Shown here: in pieces, positions 24,569 through 33,968 of the stretch
How positions within the stretch are numbered: position 1 is the first letter of the stretch
How the letters are laid out: each line of letters begins with the position of its first letter
Assembly: GCF_026805325.1 (NCBI RefSeq)
Contig: NZ_JAPRAT010000011.1
Location: 39,743 to 103,742, forward strand
Origin: Natronobacillus azotifigens
Lineage (GTDB): Bacteria > Bacillota > Bacilli > Bacillales > Amphibacillaceae
Length of the DNA: 64,000 nucleotides
Direction: 5' to 3'
Position numbers and translations under genes: made by a program
Notes under the pieces: generated by a model
What the model saw: only the letters and a program-made list of their open reading frames with translations
The model's database searches: none
Told to the model about the DNA's origin: nothing

Positions 24569-25492
24569 TCACACTGAGCCATTTAAATTTAAAATCGTTT
24601 TATTTTCAAATTCTTCGGTATGTTCAATGTGAGCGGACTTTCTAATCTTATAAATGTACTCATCTTGATTCGCTACTTTCATGAACTGACTAGGAGCAAT
24701 GCCAGTAAACTCTTTAAATACGCGGTTAAAAGATCGAATGTTATTGTAACCACAGTCGTAAGCAATTTCAATAATGCTTTGCTCCTTTTTTTGAATATAC
24801 TCCAAAGCTTTTTCGATCCGAATCGCATTTAAATATCGAACAAAGGTTGAACCTGTATAGTCTTTAAATAATGTCGAAAAATAACTAGTATTTAAATTTA
24901 AATAATTTGCACCATCAGAAAGGGAGATGTCTTCTGAATAATTTCTTTCAAGGTAGTCCAGGAAAGATTGGAATTCATCGATACGATCACGTTGGCATTT
25001 TGGTTGATCATCATTGATTAAATACGCTGCATTTCTTTTTAATAATAGACAAAACTTACGTAATTCGGCCTCAATAATCTCATCGTAAAATTTGTTTTTA
25101 TACTTTACTTCATAATTGATCGTGTAAAGTAAAGCCTGTAAATGTTTAGTCAATTGAGATTTTTTCAAAGTGTTTTTTGTTAACAAGGCTGTTTTTAGAT
25201 TAAAGCCTTTAAAAATTGAATTAATGATAGCAGGGTCAAAAATGATAAATTCTAATACATTAGTATTTTTACCAATATTACTATAATGGATTTCACCACT
25301 TTCAACGATGATTAAGTCCCCTTTTGTTCCTCGGACACTTTCACTTTCTAATGTTACTTCTAAAGCCCCTTCTCGTATATATATCATTTCAATTTCCGTA
25401 TGCCAATGGGGGACAAATGCAAGGTTTCGATATACCCTATGCCAAATCTTCACATGAGATTCGTATTGACGAGTTTCGTAAAACGCTTTCAT
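24569..25492 (-). CDS. AraC-family activator of the fucose genes
   Basis: A 307-residue regulator. The N-terminus (about 20-100) is a cupin-like AraC_binding domain, FVPHWHTEIEMIYIREGALE then GDLIIVESGEIHY. The C-terminus (about 185-285) is a double helix-turn-helix: EDISLSDGANYLNLNTSYFS, then IIEIAYDCGYNNIRSFNRVF and GIAPSQFMK. It is transcribed away from the fucose operon. The repeated TGTCCAT element before both fuc transcription units is a candidate target. The inducer is presumably fucose or a pathway intermediate. Confidence 0.8.
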   Translation of the reverse strand: MKAFYETRQYESHVKIWHRVYRNLAFVPHWHTEIEMIYIREGALEVTLESESVRGTKGDLIIVESGEIHYSNIGKNTNVLEFIIFDPAIINSIFKGFNLKTALLTKNTLKKSQLTKHLQALLYTINYEVKYKNKFYDEIIEAELRKFCLLLKRNAAYLINDDQPKCQRDRIDEFQSFLDYLERNYSEDISLSDGANYLNLNTSYFSTLFKDYTGSTFVRYLNAIRIEKALEYIQKKEQSIIEIAYDCGYNNIRSFNRVFKEFTGIAPSQFMKVANQDEYIYKIRKSAHIEHTEEFENKTILNLNGSV

Positions 25493-25546
25493 TTAATAAT
25501 ACCTCCCTAGTACGTTTAATACGAATATACAGTGAATCTAAAAATT

Positions 25547-25592
25547 TGTCCATGTTTATAAAAAAAAATACTAGAAATGTAAGCGTTTTAAT
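25547..25592 (+). promoter_or_regulatory. Regulatory block before fucK: TGTCCAT plus cre-like box
   Basis: TGTCCAT (25547-25553) is followed after 23 bp by ATGTAAGCGTTTTAAT (25577-25592), a cre-like box with one mismatch. The same arrangement, 30 bp start to start, recurs before fucI at 29044-29089. The cre lies where the -35/-10 spacer should be; TAAGAT just after may be the -10. Confidence 0.6.
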
Positions 25593-25634
25593 AAGATGAT
25601 AAGGTTAATCATAAATAGCAAAGAAGGTGATTCA

Positions 25635-27086
25635 ATGACAAATGTTTTAGCGATTGATTTAGGGGCTACATCGGGGAGAGCAATAATTGGAACATATGAA
25701 GCTGGTGGCGTTCATTTAACTGAAATATCTCGTTTTAAAGATTACGTAATGAAGTCAGAAAATACATGGTTTTGGAATCTTGATGAGATTATGCGACAAA
25801 TAAAACAAGCCATAATAAAAGCGAATGATTATGACGGAGTAGATAGCATAGCTGTAAATACATGGGGTGTAGACTTTGGATTAATTGATGCGGAAGGCAA
25901 GTTAATCAGACAACCGATTCATTATCGAGATGAACGAACAAAAGATATGTTAGAGGTTGCTGCTGATTATATGCCACTAGAACAAATATATAAGGAAACA
26001 GGCATCCAGTTAATGGAGATTAATACGCTGTATCAATTGTTGTATGTGAAAATAAACGAACCTGAAATATATAAACGCGTTGATAAAGTCTTGATGATGC
26101 CAGATCTTATTAATTATTTATTGACAGGTATCATGCTTTCTGAGAGAAGTATCGCCTCGACAACACAATTATACAATCCAATGAAGAAGCAATGGAGCGA
26201 AGAAATAATTGAGTCGTTTTCGTTTGAACGTCACTTCTTCACTGACTTAATCGATGCAGGTCAAGTTATTGGAAAACTTAAACCGGAATTTACATCGGAG
26301 GAAACACAGTCTATTCAGGTCGTATCCATCGCAAGTCATGACACAGCTAGCGCGGTGTTTAGTGTGCCATCAGATGATGAGGCTTTTACATTTATATCGA
26401 GTGGAACGTGGTCTTTAATTGGACAAGAATTAGACTATCCAATTATTAATGATCAAGCATTTTCAAACGAAATAGGAGTGAAAGACAAAGTTACTTTCTT
26501 AAGGAATCTAACAGGACTTTGGATCCTAGAGCAGTGTAAAGCAGAGTACAAACGAAAAGGGTACGACTATAGCTACTCTGAGATTATGCAATTAACGAAC
26601 GAAACAACGGAAACAACCGGTTACATTGATGTGAATGATGCTGTTTTCTCTACTTCTGGAGATATGATTGATCGAATCAATGACTACTTACTGCTCACTG
26701 GGCAAAAGAAAATCCAAACACCAGGAGAGGTGTTCAAGCTTATTTATACGAGCTTAGCAATGAAATATAGAGAAGTTCAAGAGCAACTCGAATCTATTAC
26801 CAATATAAAGAGCAATAAAGTTTATATTGTTGGAGGAGGAGCTAAATCAGATTTATTGTGCCAATTAACAGCGAACATTTCAAATAAAGTAGTTGTTGCG
26901 GGGCCTTCTGAGGCGACAGCTACAGGGAATATTTCCATGCAACTTGTTGGATTAAATCATTTTGAAGACACACGAGAAGCCAAGCAACTGTTGAGAACTA
27001 TTGGTGACGTTAAAGAGTACTTACCGATAGAAACAGACAACTGGGAAACAGCATATCAGCACTATGCGTCAATAATTAACAGATAA
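25635..27086 (+). CDS. FGGY sugar kinase (L-fuculokinase by context)
   Basis: A 483-residue FGGY kinase. N-terminal VLAIDLGATSGRAIIGTYEA is the ATP-side motif, SIAVNTWGVDFGLI the sugar-side loop, and VSIASHDTASAVFSVPSDDE plus FISSGTWSLIG are typical of the rhamnulokinase/fuculokinase branch. VYIVGGGAKSDLLCQLTANI is the second FGGY signature. The sequence is most like rhamnulokinases, but every neighbour is a fucose enzyme, so L-fuculose is the probable substrate. ATG 25635 is chosen after GAAGGTG; the upstream frame enters the promoter. Confidence 0.8.
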   Translation: MTNVLAIDLGATSGRAIIGTYEAGGVHLTEISRFKDYVMKSENTWFWNLDEIMRQIKQAIIKANDYDGVDSIAVNTWGVDFGLIDAEGKLIRQPIHYRDERTKDMLEVAADYMPLEQIYKETGIQLMEINTLYQLLYVKINEPEIYKRVDKVLMMPDLINYLLTGIMLSERSIASTTQLYNPMKKQWSEEIIESFSFERHFFTDLIDAGQVIGKLKPEFTSEETQSIQVVSIASHDTASAVFSVPSDDEAFTFISSGTWSLIGQELDYPIINDQAFSNEIGVKDKVTFLRNLTGLWILEQCKAEYKRKGYDYSYSEIMQLTNETTETTGYIDVNDAVFSTSGDMIDRINDYLLLTGQKKIQTPGEVFKLIYTSLAMKYREVQEQLESITNIKSNKVYIVGGGAKSDLLCQLTANISNKVVVAGPSEATATGNISMQLVGLNHFEDTREAKQLLRTIGDVKEYLPIETDNWETAYQHYASIINR

Positions 27087-27106
27087 CTTAAAAGGTGGTA
27101 ATTAAA

Positions 27107-27766
27107 ATGTTAATGGAAAAAGAGCGTTATGAGCTAATTGAGTTTGGCAAGAAGTTAGTGGACACCGATTTAACTAAAGGGACGGGCGGAAACTTAAGTG
27201 TATTTGATCGTGACCAAGGTCTAATGGCGATAACGCCATCAGGTATTGATTTTTACGAAATTAAGCCAGAAGATATTGTAATTATGAGATTAGATGGTGA
27301 GATTGTTGAAGGGGATCGCAGCCCATCAAGTGAATGGAGTATGCATAAAATTTTTTATGAGAAACGAACAGATTTAAATGCGATCATTCATGCGCATACG
27401 ACGTATTCAACGGTATTAGCTACTTTACGTTGGGAGTTACCAGCTTCTCACTATATGATTGCTGTTGCTGGATCAACGGTACGAGTGGCGGATTATGCTA
27501 CATACGGCACACCTGAGCTTGCGTTCAATGCTTTTGAAGCTATGCAAGATAGAAAAGCTGTTTTATTAGCAAATCATGGTATTGTTGGTGGCGATAAAGA
27601 CTTATTAAATGCATTCAATGTTGTAGAGGAGGTAGAGTATTGTTCTAAAATATATGTAAAGGCGAAGACTATTGGTGATCCTGTTGTATTGCCTGAGGAT
27701 GAGATGAGGCATATGGCTGAAAAATTTAAAACGTATGGTCAAAAAAAGTCTATCAAATCTGAATAA
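27107..27766 (+). CDS. fucA: L-fuculose-1-phosphate aldolase
   Basis: A 219-residue class II aldolase of the FucA/AraD family, splitting fuculose 1-phosphate to dihydroxyacetone phosphate and L-lactaldehyde. GTGGNLSVFDRDQGLMAITP binds phosphate, SSEWSMH has the catalytic Glu76, AIIHAHTTYSTVLAT carries zinc ligands His95 and His97, and VLLANHGIVGG holds the third His. Start ATG 27107 is eight bases after AAGGTGG; an upstream in-frame GTG lies in that site. It follows the kinase by 20 bp and its end lies just before the fucO start, so they are one operon. Confidence 0.9.
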   Translation: MLMEKERYELIEFGKKLVDTDLTKGTGGNLSVFDRDQGLMAITPSGIDFYEIKPEDIVIMRLDGEIVEGDRSPSSEWSMHKIFYEKRTDLNAIIHAHTTYSTVLATLRWELPASHYMIAVAGSTVRVADYATYGTPELAFNAFEAMQDRKAVLLANHGIVGGDKDLLNAFNVVEEVEYCSKIYVKAKTIGDPVVLPEDEMRHMAEKFKTYGQKKSIKSE

Positions 27767-27779
27767 AGGAGAGATTAAT

Positions 27780-28931
27780 ATGGTAAATCGAATGATTCTT
27801 AATGAAACGTCATACTTTGGTGAGGGAGCTATTGAAGAGCTACCAAAAGAGATTCAGAAAAGACAGTTTAATAATGTATTTATTATCACAGATAAACAAT
27901 TAGTAAAGATTGGTTTAATAGATACAATCTTAGCATTATTAGATAAGTATTCGATAAATTATACAGTCTTTGATGAAATCGATCCTAATCCATCAATTGA
28001 GAATGTGAAAAAGGGACTAAGTGTTTTTAAAGAAAAAGCTTCCGATTGTATTTTAGCGTTCGGCGGTGGTTCGCCTCAAGATGCGGCAAAAGCGATTGGT
28101 ATTATCGCAACGAATCCGGAATTTGCAGATGTAAGGAGTCTAGAGGGCGTAGCTGATACTAAGCATCCTAGTCAACCTATTTTTGCGGTACCGACAACGT
28201 CTGGGACTGCGGCAGAAGTGACTATTAATTATGTCATTACAGATAAGGAGAACAAAAGAAAATTTGTTTGTGTGGATCCGCATGACATTCCAATTGTTAG
28301 CTTTGTCGATGCTGATTTTATGCTCGGTATGCCGAAGGCTCTAGCTGCAGCTACAGGAATGGACGCTTTAACTCACGCGATTGAAGGTTATATTACTCAA
28401 GCAGCTTGGGAAATGACGGATATGTTGCACTTGAAAGCTATTGAAATAATCGGTCGGTCTTTAAGAGATTCAACAACAGGAAATCCAGAGGCAAGAGAAG
28501 AAATGGCGCTCGGTCAATATATAGCTGGTATGGGATTTTCAAATGTAGGACTGGGGTTAGCTCATGGTATGGCCCATCCACTAAGTGCACATTATGATTT
28601 ACCGCATGGTGTCGCGTGTGCAATGTTGCTCCCATTGGTTATGGAGTTTAATAAACCTTTTGTTACTGCTAAATATCATGAAATTGCGAAGGCTTTAAAG
28701 GTACATGATGTCCATTTGCTTTCTGAAGAGGAAGCGGCAGATGCGGCTTGTGAAGCTGTTAGAACTCTAAGTAAAGATGTTGATATTCCTACATCTTTAA
28801 GTGATCTGGGCATTCAAGTAGATAACCTTGATCAATTGGTAAAAGATGCGCAAAATGATGTATGTACACCTGGAAATCCTCGTCCGGTTAATATTGATGA
28901 TATTAGAAAGATTTATTTAAGTATCCTATAA
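27780..28931 (+). CDS. fucO: Lactaldehyde reductase / 1,2-propanediol oxidoreductase
   Basis: A 383-residue iron-dependent (group III) alcohol dehydrogenase. The NAD-binding region has AFGGGSPQDAAKAIGIIATN and PIFAVPTTSGTAAEVT; the iron site is formed by Asp and His in DALTHAIEGYI and by GLAHGMAHPLSAHYDLPHG. The residue order matches E. coli FucO, which reduces L-lactaldehyde to 1,2-propanediol. ATG 27780 follows AAGGAGAG. It is the last gene of the first fuc unit, ahead of a strong terminator. Confidence 0.9.
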   Translation: MVNRMILNETSYFGEGAIEELPKEIQKRQFNNVFIITDKQLVKIGLIDTILALLDKYSINYTVFDEIDPNPSIENVKKGLSVFKEKASDCILAFGGGSPQDAAKAIGIIATNPEFADVRSLEGVADTKHPSQPIFAVPTTSGTAAEVTINYVITDKENKRKFVCVDPHDIPIVSFVDADFMLGMPKALAAATGMDALTHAIEGYITQAAWEMTDMLHLKAIEIIGRSLRDSTTGNPEAREEMALGQYIAGMGFSNVGLGLAHGMAHPLSAHYDLPHGVACAMLLPLVMEFNKPFVTAKYHEIAKALKVHDVHLLSEEEAADAACEAVRTLSKDVDIPTSLSDLGIQVDNLDQLVKDAQNDVCTPGNPRPVNIDDIRKIYLSIL

Positions 28932-28956
28932 AAGGAACGTTATTCATACCTATTTA

Positions 28957-28990
28957 AACTCTGCACCATTATTTGGTGCAGAGTTTTTTA
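28957..28990 (+). terminator. Terminator after fucO
   Basis: AAACTCTGCACCA pairs with TGGTGCAGAGTTT across a short ATTA-type loop and is followed by a T-run. It separates two fuc transcription units. Confidence 0.85.
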
Positions 28991-29043
28991 TTGTTCAAAT
29001 ATAGGATTGATTAATAGAGAGAGAAAACATCAATCTAAAAAAA

Positions 29044-29089
29044 TGTCCATATTGTAAAAAAAGCTTGCTAGCAATGTAAGCGCTTTTAT
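29044..29089 (+). promoter_or_regulatory. Regulatory block before fucI: TGTCCAT plus cre-like box
   Basis: TGTCCAT (29044-29050) and ATGTAAGCGCTTTTAT (29074-29089, one mismatch to the cre consensus) stand at the same 30-bp spacing as before fucK. TTGCTA (about 29066-29071) and TATTATAA just after suggest -35 and -10 elements with the cre between them. Confidence 0.65.
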
Positions 29090-29132
29090 TATAAAGTTTA
29101 ATTACATTAAAAAACAACTGGAGGAGATATAT

Positions 29133-30935
29133 ATGTTTAAAAAGCGATTTGCAGAAAGTTATCCTAAAATAGGTATAAGACCAACCATTGATGGAAGACA
29201 AGGTCCTTTAAATGTTAGAGCCAGTTTAGAAGAACAGACTATGAGAATGGCGGAAGCGGCAGCTAAGCTAATTAAAGATAATATTAAATATAGTAATGGT
29301 GATCCGGTTGAGGTCGTAATTTCGGATACAACAATTTCACGCGTTCCTGAAGCAGCGGCATGTGAAGAAAAGTTTCGAAAGGAAGGCGTTGATATTACAT
29401 TAACAGTAACGCCTTGCTGGTGTTATGGTTCAGAAACAATGGATATGAATCCACACACAATAAAAGGAGTATGGGGATTCAATGGGACAGAACGTCCTGG
29501 AGCTGTGTACCTTTCAGCTGTGTTAGCTGCACATGCGCAAAAAGGGTTACCTGCATTCGGTATTTATGGAAGTGAAGTGCAAGATGCGGATGACACAACT
29601 GTACCAAAAGATGTACAAGATAAAATTCTTAGATTTGCGCGTTCAGCAATAGCGGTAGCGACTATCAAAGGTAAGTCATATTTACAAATTGGCTCCATGA
29701 GTATGGGTATTGTAGGTTCGGCAATGGATTATGACTTTATGGAAGAATACTTAGGTATGAGAGTGGAATCAATTGATGAAGTTGAAATCTTAAGAAGAAT
29801 AGAAGAAAACATTTTTGATGAAAAGACTCTTGAAGAAGCAATGGAATGGATGAAGAAATATGCAAAAGAGGGTATCGATACTAATCCAGAGGGATTCAAG
29901 AGTGCAGAATCTAAGAAAGAAAAAGATTGGGAATTTGTTGCTAAAACAGCCATAATCATTAAAGATTTGATGAATGGCAATGATAAATTAAAGAACGATT
30001 TTCCAGAAGAAGCTTTAGGGCACAATGCGATTGCAGCCGGTTTTCAAGGTCAAAGACAATGGACAGATTATTTACCTAATGCCGATTTTGCTGAAGCTAT
30101 TCTTAATTCCTCATTTGATTGGGAAGGTGTCCGAGAGCCGTATGTCCTAGCGACCGAAAATGATATTTTAAATGGTGTTAGTATGGTATTTAATAAATTA
30201 TTAACAAATAAGGCGCAATTATTTGCAGATGTGCGAACGCACTGGTCATCAGATGCAATAAAAAGGATAACTAATTATGACTTGGAAGGAAAAGCTGCGG
30301 AAGCAGACGGTTTATTATTGCTCTTAAACTCGGGTTCAGCAGCGCTCGATTATGCAGGTGAAGCCGTTGACGATTCAGGCAATAAGACGGTTAAACCATT
30401 CTATGACCTAACGGATAAAGATGTAATTAAGAATTTAAATGCAACAACATGGTCTCCAGCAAATAATGGCTATTTTAGAGGTGGAGGATTCTCATCAAAC
30501 TTTACTACATTTGCAAATATGCCATTAACTATGATTCGTTTAAATCTCGTGAAAGGGATAGGACCTGTTTTACAACTCGTTGAAGGATGGTCAATTGAAT
30601 TACCAGAAGAAGTAAACGATAAATTGATGGAAAGTTCAGACAAAACTTGGCCAACGACTTGGTTTGCTCCACGAATTACAGGAGAAGCCCCATTTGATAA
30701 AGCATACTCTGTAATGAATAATTGGGGTTCCAACCATGGTGCTATTAGCCACGGCCATATAGGTGCAGATCTTATTACGCTTTGTTCAATGTTAAGGATT
30801 CCGATCTCTATGCATAATGTTCCAAATGAAGATATCTTTAGACCGCATGTTTGGGCTGCATTTGGTATGGATAAAGAAGGTTCGGATTACAGAGCGTGCC
30901 AACAGTATGGTCCGTTGTACCGCAATATTAGATAA
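29133..30935 (+). CDS. fucI: L-fucose isomerase
   Basis: A 600-residue enzyme converting L-fucose to L-fuculose, close in length to E. coli FucI (591). The N-terminus is [40 protein letters not shown] and [20 protein letters not shown] are hallmark blocks. Metal ligands are Glu342 in LATENDI, Asp366 in FADVRTHW and a His of [10 protein letters not shown] (540 or 542). Start ATG has GGAGGAG upstream. It opens the second fuc unit, ahead of mutarotase and transporter genes. Confidence 0.95.
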   Translation: MFKKRFAESYPKIGIRPTIDGRQGPLNVRASLEEQTMRMAEAAAKLIKDNIKYSNGDPVEVVISDTTISRVPEAAACEEKFRKEGVDITLTVTPCWCYGSETMDMNPHTIKGVWGFNGTERPGAVYLSAVLAAHAQKGLPAFGIYGSEVQDADDTTVPKDVQDKILRFARSAIAVATIKGKSYLQIGSMSMGIVGSAMDYDFMEEYLGMRVESIDEVEILRRIEENIFDEKTLEEAMEWMKKYAKEGIDTNPEGFKSAESKKEKDWEFVAKTAIIIKDLMNGNDKLKNDFPEEALGHNAIAAGFQGQRQWTDYLPNADFAEAILNSSFDWEGVREPYVLATENDILNGVSMVFNKLLTNKAQLFADVRTHWSSDAIKRITNYDLEGKAAEADGLLLLLNSGSAALDYAGEAVDDSGNKTVKPFYDLTDKDVIKNLNATTWSPANNGYFRGGGFSSNFTTFANMPLTMIRLNLVKGIGPVLQLVEGWSIELPEEVNDKLMESSDKTWPTTWFAPRITGEAPFDKAYSVMNNWGSNHGAISHGHIGADLITLCSMLRIPISMHNVPNEDIFRPHVWAAFGMDKEGSDYRACQQYGPLYRNIR

Positions 30936-31027
30936 TAAGATGAATGCAATAATTAAACTATAATAATGGATTTGTCACGAGAAGTTTAAAACTGTTTCGT
31001 GACAAATCAAAAGGAGCGTACGAATTA

Positions 31028-31459
31028 GTGTTAAATAATATTTCAAAATTATTATCCCCAGATTTATTAAAAATATTGAGTGAGATGGGACACGGGGATG
31101 AAATCGTCATTGCGGATGGTAATTTCCCTGCAAACTCAAACGCAAAGAGATTAATCAGGTATGACGGTGTCGGTGCGATTGAGTTATTAACAGCCATTCT
31201 TTCTGTATTCCCCTTAGATGACTATCATCCACACCAAGTTTATATGATGGAGGTAGAAGCTAAAGATGCATATGAGCCTGAAATGTGGGGGGAATTTAAA
31301 TCGGTTCTTAGTGAAACACAAAATAATTTTTCGATAAAACATCTTGAACGCCAAAAATTCTACGAGCGATCTAGACAAGCTTATGCAATCATCGCAACAG
31401 GCGAAGAAAAACTATATGCAAATATTATTTTGAAAAAAGGTGTAGTAAATTTGGTTTAG
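31028..31459 (+). CDS. fucU: L-fucose mutarotase
   Basis: A 143-residue RbsD/FucU-family protein that speeds interconversion of fucose anomers. Marks are LLKILSEMGHGDEIVIADGN with the catalytic His, FPANSNAKRLIRYDG, then FERQKFYERSRQAYAIIATG-like tail (LERQKFYERSRQAYA), and YANIILKKGV. Start is probably GTG 31028, after GGAG with a rather long spacing. It lies between the isomerase and the ABC transporter genes of the same operon. Confidence 0.9.
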   Translation: MLNNISKLLSPDLLKILSEMGHGDEIVIADGNFPANSNAKRLIRYDGVGAIELLTAILSVFPLDDYHPHQVYMMEVEAKDAYEPEMWGEFKSVLSETQNNFSIKHLERQKFYERSRQAYAIIATGEEKLYANIILKKGVVNLV

Positions 31460-31470
31460 GGGGCTATTAC

Positions 31471-32970
31471 ATGAGTTCTACACTGCTAGAAATGAGTGGA
31501 ATTGAAAAGAGTTTTGGAACTAATAAAGTACTAAAAGGTGTAAATTTTGAGTTAATGCCAGGAGAAGTTCATGCACTTATGGGTGAAAATGGTGCGGGTA
31601 AATCCACGTTAATGAAGATTTTAACGGGTATTCACAAACGTAATGCTGGAAAAGTAGCCTATATGGGTGAACAAAAAGAATATACGGATCCTAAAGAATC
31701 ACAATTGGATGGTATTGCTATTGTTCATCAAGAATTAAATATGATGAAAGATTTGACCGTTGCTGAGAATATATACATTGGTCGCGAAGAAGTCAATAAG
31801 GGTTTTATAAATGATCACGTGGCCATAGAAAAGACCGAGCAGCTGTTTGAAAGGCTTAAAGTAAATATAAGTCCAACTGAAAAAGTCGATCACTTAACTG
31901 TGGGGCAACAACAAATGGTTGAAATAGCAAAAGCTATTTCAATGGACGCAAAGTTAATTGTTTTTGATGAGCCAACAGCAGCACTAACAGAAAAAGAAAT
32001 TAATGAGTTGTTTAAAATTATTGAAGACCTAAGAAAAAAAGGCATCGGCATTATCTATATTTCTCACCGTATGAATGAAATAAAGAAAATTACTGATCGA
32101 ATTACTGTGTTACGTGATGGTGAGTATATTGGAACTGTGTTGACCGAGGAAGTAACTAAAGATGAAATCATTAACATGATGGTCGGGCGTTCGTTATCAG
32201 AAGATCCAAAACAAAGAAGTAATGTTAGCCCGAATGCAGAAGAAGTGTTAAAAGTAGTAGGGCTAAAAGTTGGAAATACAGTGATAGATGTTAGTTTTAA
32301 TTTGAAAAAAGGGGAAATAGTCGGTTTTTCTGGTTTGATGGGTGCGGGTCGTACAGAGGTTGCCCGTGCAATTTTTGGAGCAGATAAGAGAGACCATGGT
32401 GATATATATATTAATGGGAAACAAGTGAATATTCGTAATACACATGATGCAGTTAAACATGGCATTGGTTATTTATCAGAAGATAGAAGAAGGTATGGCT
32501 TAGTTACTGGGTTTAGTATTGCTGATAATGTTGTAATGTCTGCACTTAGTAATTATTCGAGTAATGGCATTATACAAGATCACAAAGTACATCAAGAATC
32601 AGAAAAATATAGAAGAAAGATGAAAGTAAAATCTACATCTAGCACACAAATCGTTAGGAGTTTAAGTGGTGGAAATCAGCAAAAGGTTGTAATAGCAAAA
32701 TGGCTTGTCAGAGATTCAGATATTATTATCTTTGATGAACCAACACGTGGTATTGATGTGGGTGCTAAGAGTGAAATTTATGATTTAATGAATGAACTTG
32801 TAAATCAAGGCAAGTCAATTATAATGATATCCTCAGAGTTGACGGAAATTTTAAGAATGAGCGATAGAGTTGTTGTTATGTGTGAAGGCAGAATTACAGG
32901 TGAGCTGCCAATTGAGAATGCTACCCAAGAAAAGATTATGGAACTGGCAACAGATAGAAAGGAGATGTAA
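31471..32970 (+). CDS. Sugar ABC transporter ATPase (two-domain, RbsA/MglA type)
   Basis: A 499-residue ATPase with two nucleotide-binding domains. The first has Walker A GENGAGKSTLMK, signature LTVGQQQMVEIAKA and Walker B LIVFDEPTAAL. The second begins about 255, with a degenerate Walker A (GLMGAGRTEVAR), signature SLSGGNQQKVVIAKW and IIIFDEPTRGIDVG. This is the pattern of monosaccharide importers. Position after fucU and before a permease and binding protein points to L-fucose uptake. Starts with ATG after AGGGGG. Confidence 0.9.
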   Translation: MSSTLLEMSGIEKSFGTNKVLKGVNFELMPGEVHALMGENGAGKSTLMKILTGIHKRNAGKVAYMGEQKEYTDPKESQLDGIAIVHQELNMMKDLTVAENIYIGREEVNKGFINDHVAIEKTEQLFERLKVNISPTEKVDHLTVGQQQMVEIAKAISMDAKLIVFDEPTAALTEKEINELFKIIEDLRKKGIGIIYISHRMNEIKKITDRITVLRDGEYIGTVLTEEVTKDEIINMMVGRSLSEDPKQRSNVSPNAEEVLKVVGLKVGNTVIDVSFNLKKGEIVGFSGLMGAGRTEVARAIFGADKRDHGDIYINGKQVNIRNTHDAVKHGIGYLSEDRRRYGLVTGFSIADNVVMSALSNYSSNGIIQDHKVHQESEKYRRKMKVKSTSSTQIVRSLSGGNQQKVVIAKWLVRDSDIIIFDEPTRGIDVGAKSEIYDLMNELVNQGKSIIMISSELTEILRMSDRVVVMCEGRITGELPIENATQEKIMELATDRKEM

Positions 32971-33957
32971 TTGAAAATGGAAAATGAAGTTAAGAAGAAA
33001 TACAAATCAACGTTTAAATTAGGATCACAACAGTTGGTAGCGCTAGGCGCACTTATTGTTCTATACTTATACTTCTTTACTATGAGTCCCTCATTTAGAT
33101 CAATAAATACATTAGCAAGTATATTTGATTCTGCGTACTATATTGGATTCTTAGCTATTGGGGTTACGTTTGTTATCGCTACAGGAGGGATTGACTTATC
33201 ACTAGGTACGGTATTAATCACTTCGGCATTAACAGGAGGGTGGCTATACCATAATTACAGCTTACCTATGTGGATGACAATTATTATTACAATACTTGTT
33301 GGAACAATGTTTGGTTTACTAAATGGTGTATTAGTAGCAAAATTGAAAATCGCCCCGTTTATTGCAACGTTGGGTACTCAGATGGTTGCTAGAGGACTGG
33401 GATCCATCATTACCAATGTTCAAACAGTTGTATTTCCGCTTCGTAACAGTCCAGATGGTTGGTATAAATCAATTTTTAAAACGAGTAATAATTTCCCAAC
33501 CGGAATATTTGTTTTAATTTTCTTTGCGATTGTTATGGGAATCATCTTAGCTAAAACAAAGGTTGGGAGGTATATATTAGCTTTAGGAAGTAATGAAGAA
33601 GCTACTAGATTATCTGGGGTAAATGTGGATCGGTATAAGTTAATTTCTTATGTTATTTCCGGCTTCTTTATGGGCTTAGCTGGTGTAGCCTATGCCTCTA
33701 CTTATACAACGATATTACCTGGTGAAGGTTTAGGTTTTGAACTAGATGCTATAGCAGGTGTAATTATTGGTGGTACATCTTTAGTTGGTGGCGTTGCAAG
33801 TATTACAGGAACGATGATTGGTGTTATGATCATGGCTGTGTTACAAACTGGGTTACCTTATATTGGTTTGCAACCACATTATCAAGTACTAATTACAGGT
33901 ATTGTTATACTAGTAGCGGTATTAGCTGATGTATATAAATTCAAATGGAGAAAATAG
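32971..33957 (+). CDS. Sugar ABC transporter permease (RbsC type)
   Basis: A 328-residue integral membrane protein of the BPD_transp_2 family, with 8-10 hydrophobic segments. FVIATGGIDLSLGTVLITSA and GLLNGVLVAKLKIAPFIATL are the conserved permease blocks; ALGSNEEATRLSGVNVDRYK is the typical cytoplasmic EAA-like loop, and VIIGGTSLVGGVASITGTMI follows. The TTG at 32971 directly follows the ATPase stop and is six bases after GGAG; an ATG at 32977 is the alternative. Partner of the flanking ATPase and lipoprotein. Confidence 0.9.
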   Translation: MKMENEVKKKYKSTFKLGSQQLVALGALIVLYLYFFTMSPSFRSINTLASIFDSAYYIGFLAIGVTFVIATGGIDLSLGTVLITSALTGGWLYHNYSLPMWMTIIITILVGTMFGLLNGVLVAKLKIAPFIATLGTQMVARGLGSIITNVQTVVFPLRNSPDGWYKSIFKTSNNFPTGIFVLIFFAIVMGIILAKTKVGRYILALGSNEEATRLSGVNVDRYKLISYVISGFFMGLAGVAYASTYTTILPGEGLGFELDAIAGVIIGGTSLVGGVASITGTMIGVMIMAVLQTGLPYIGLQPHYQVLITGIVILVAVLADVYKFKWRK

Positions 33958-33968
33958 GAGGTAGCAAA

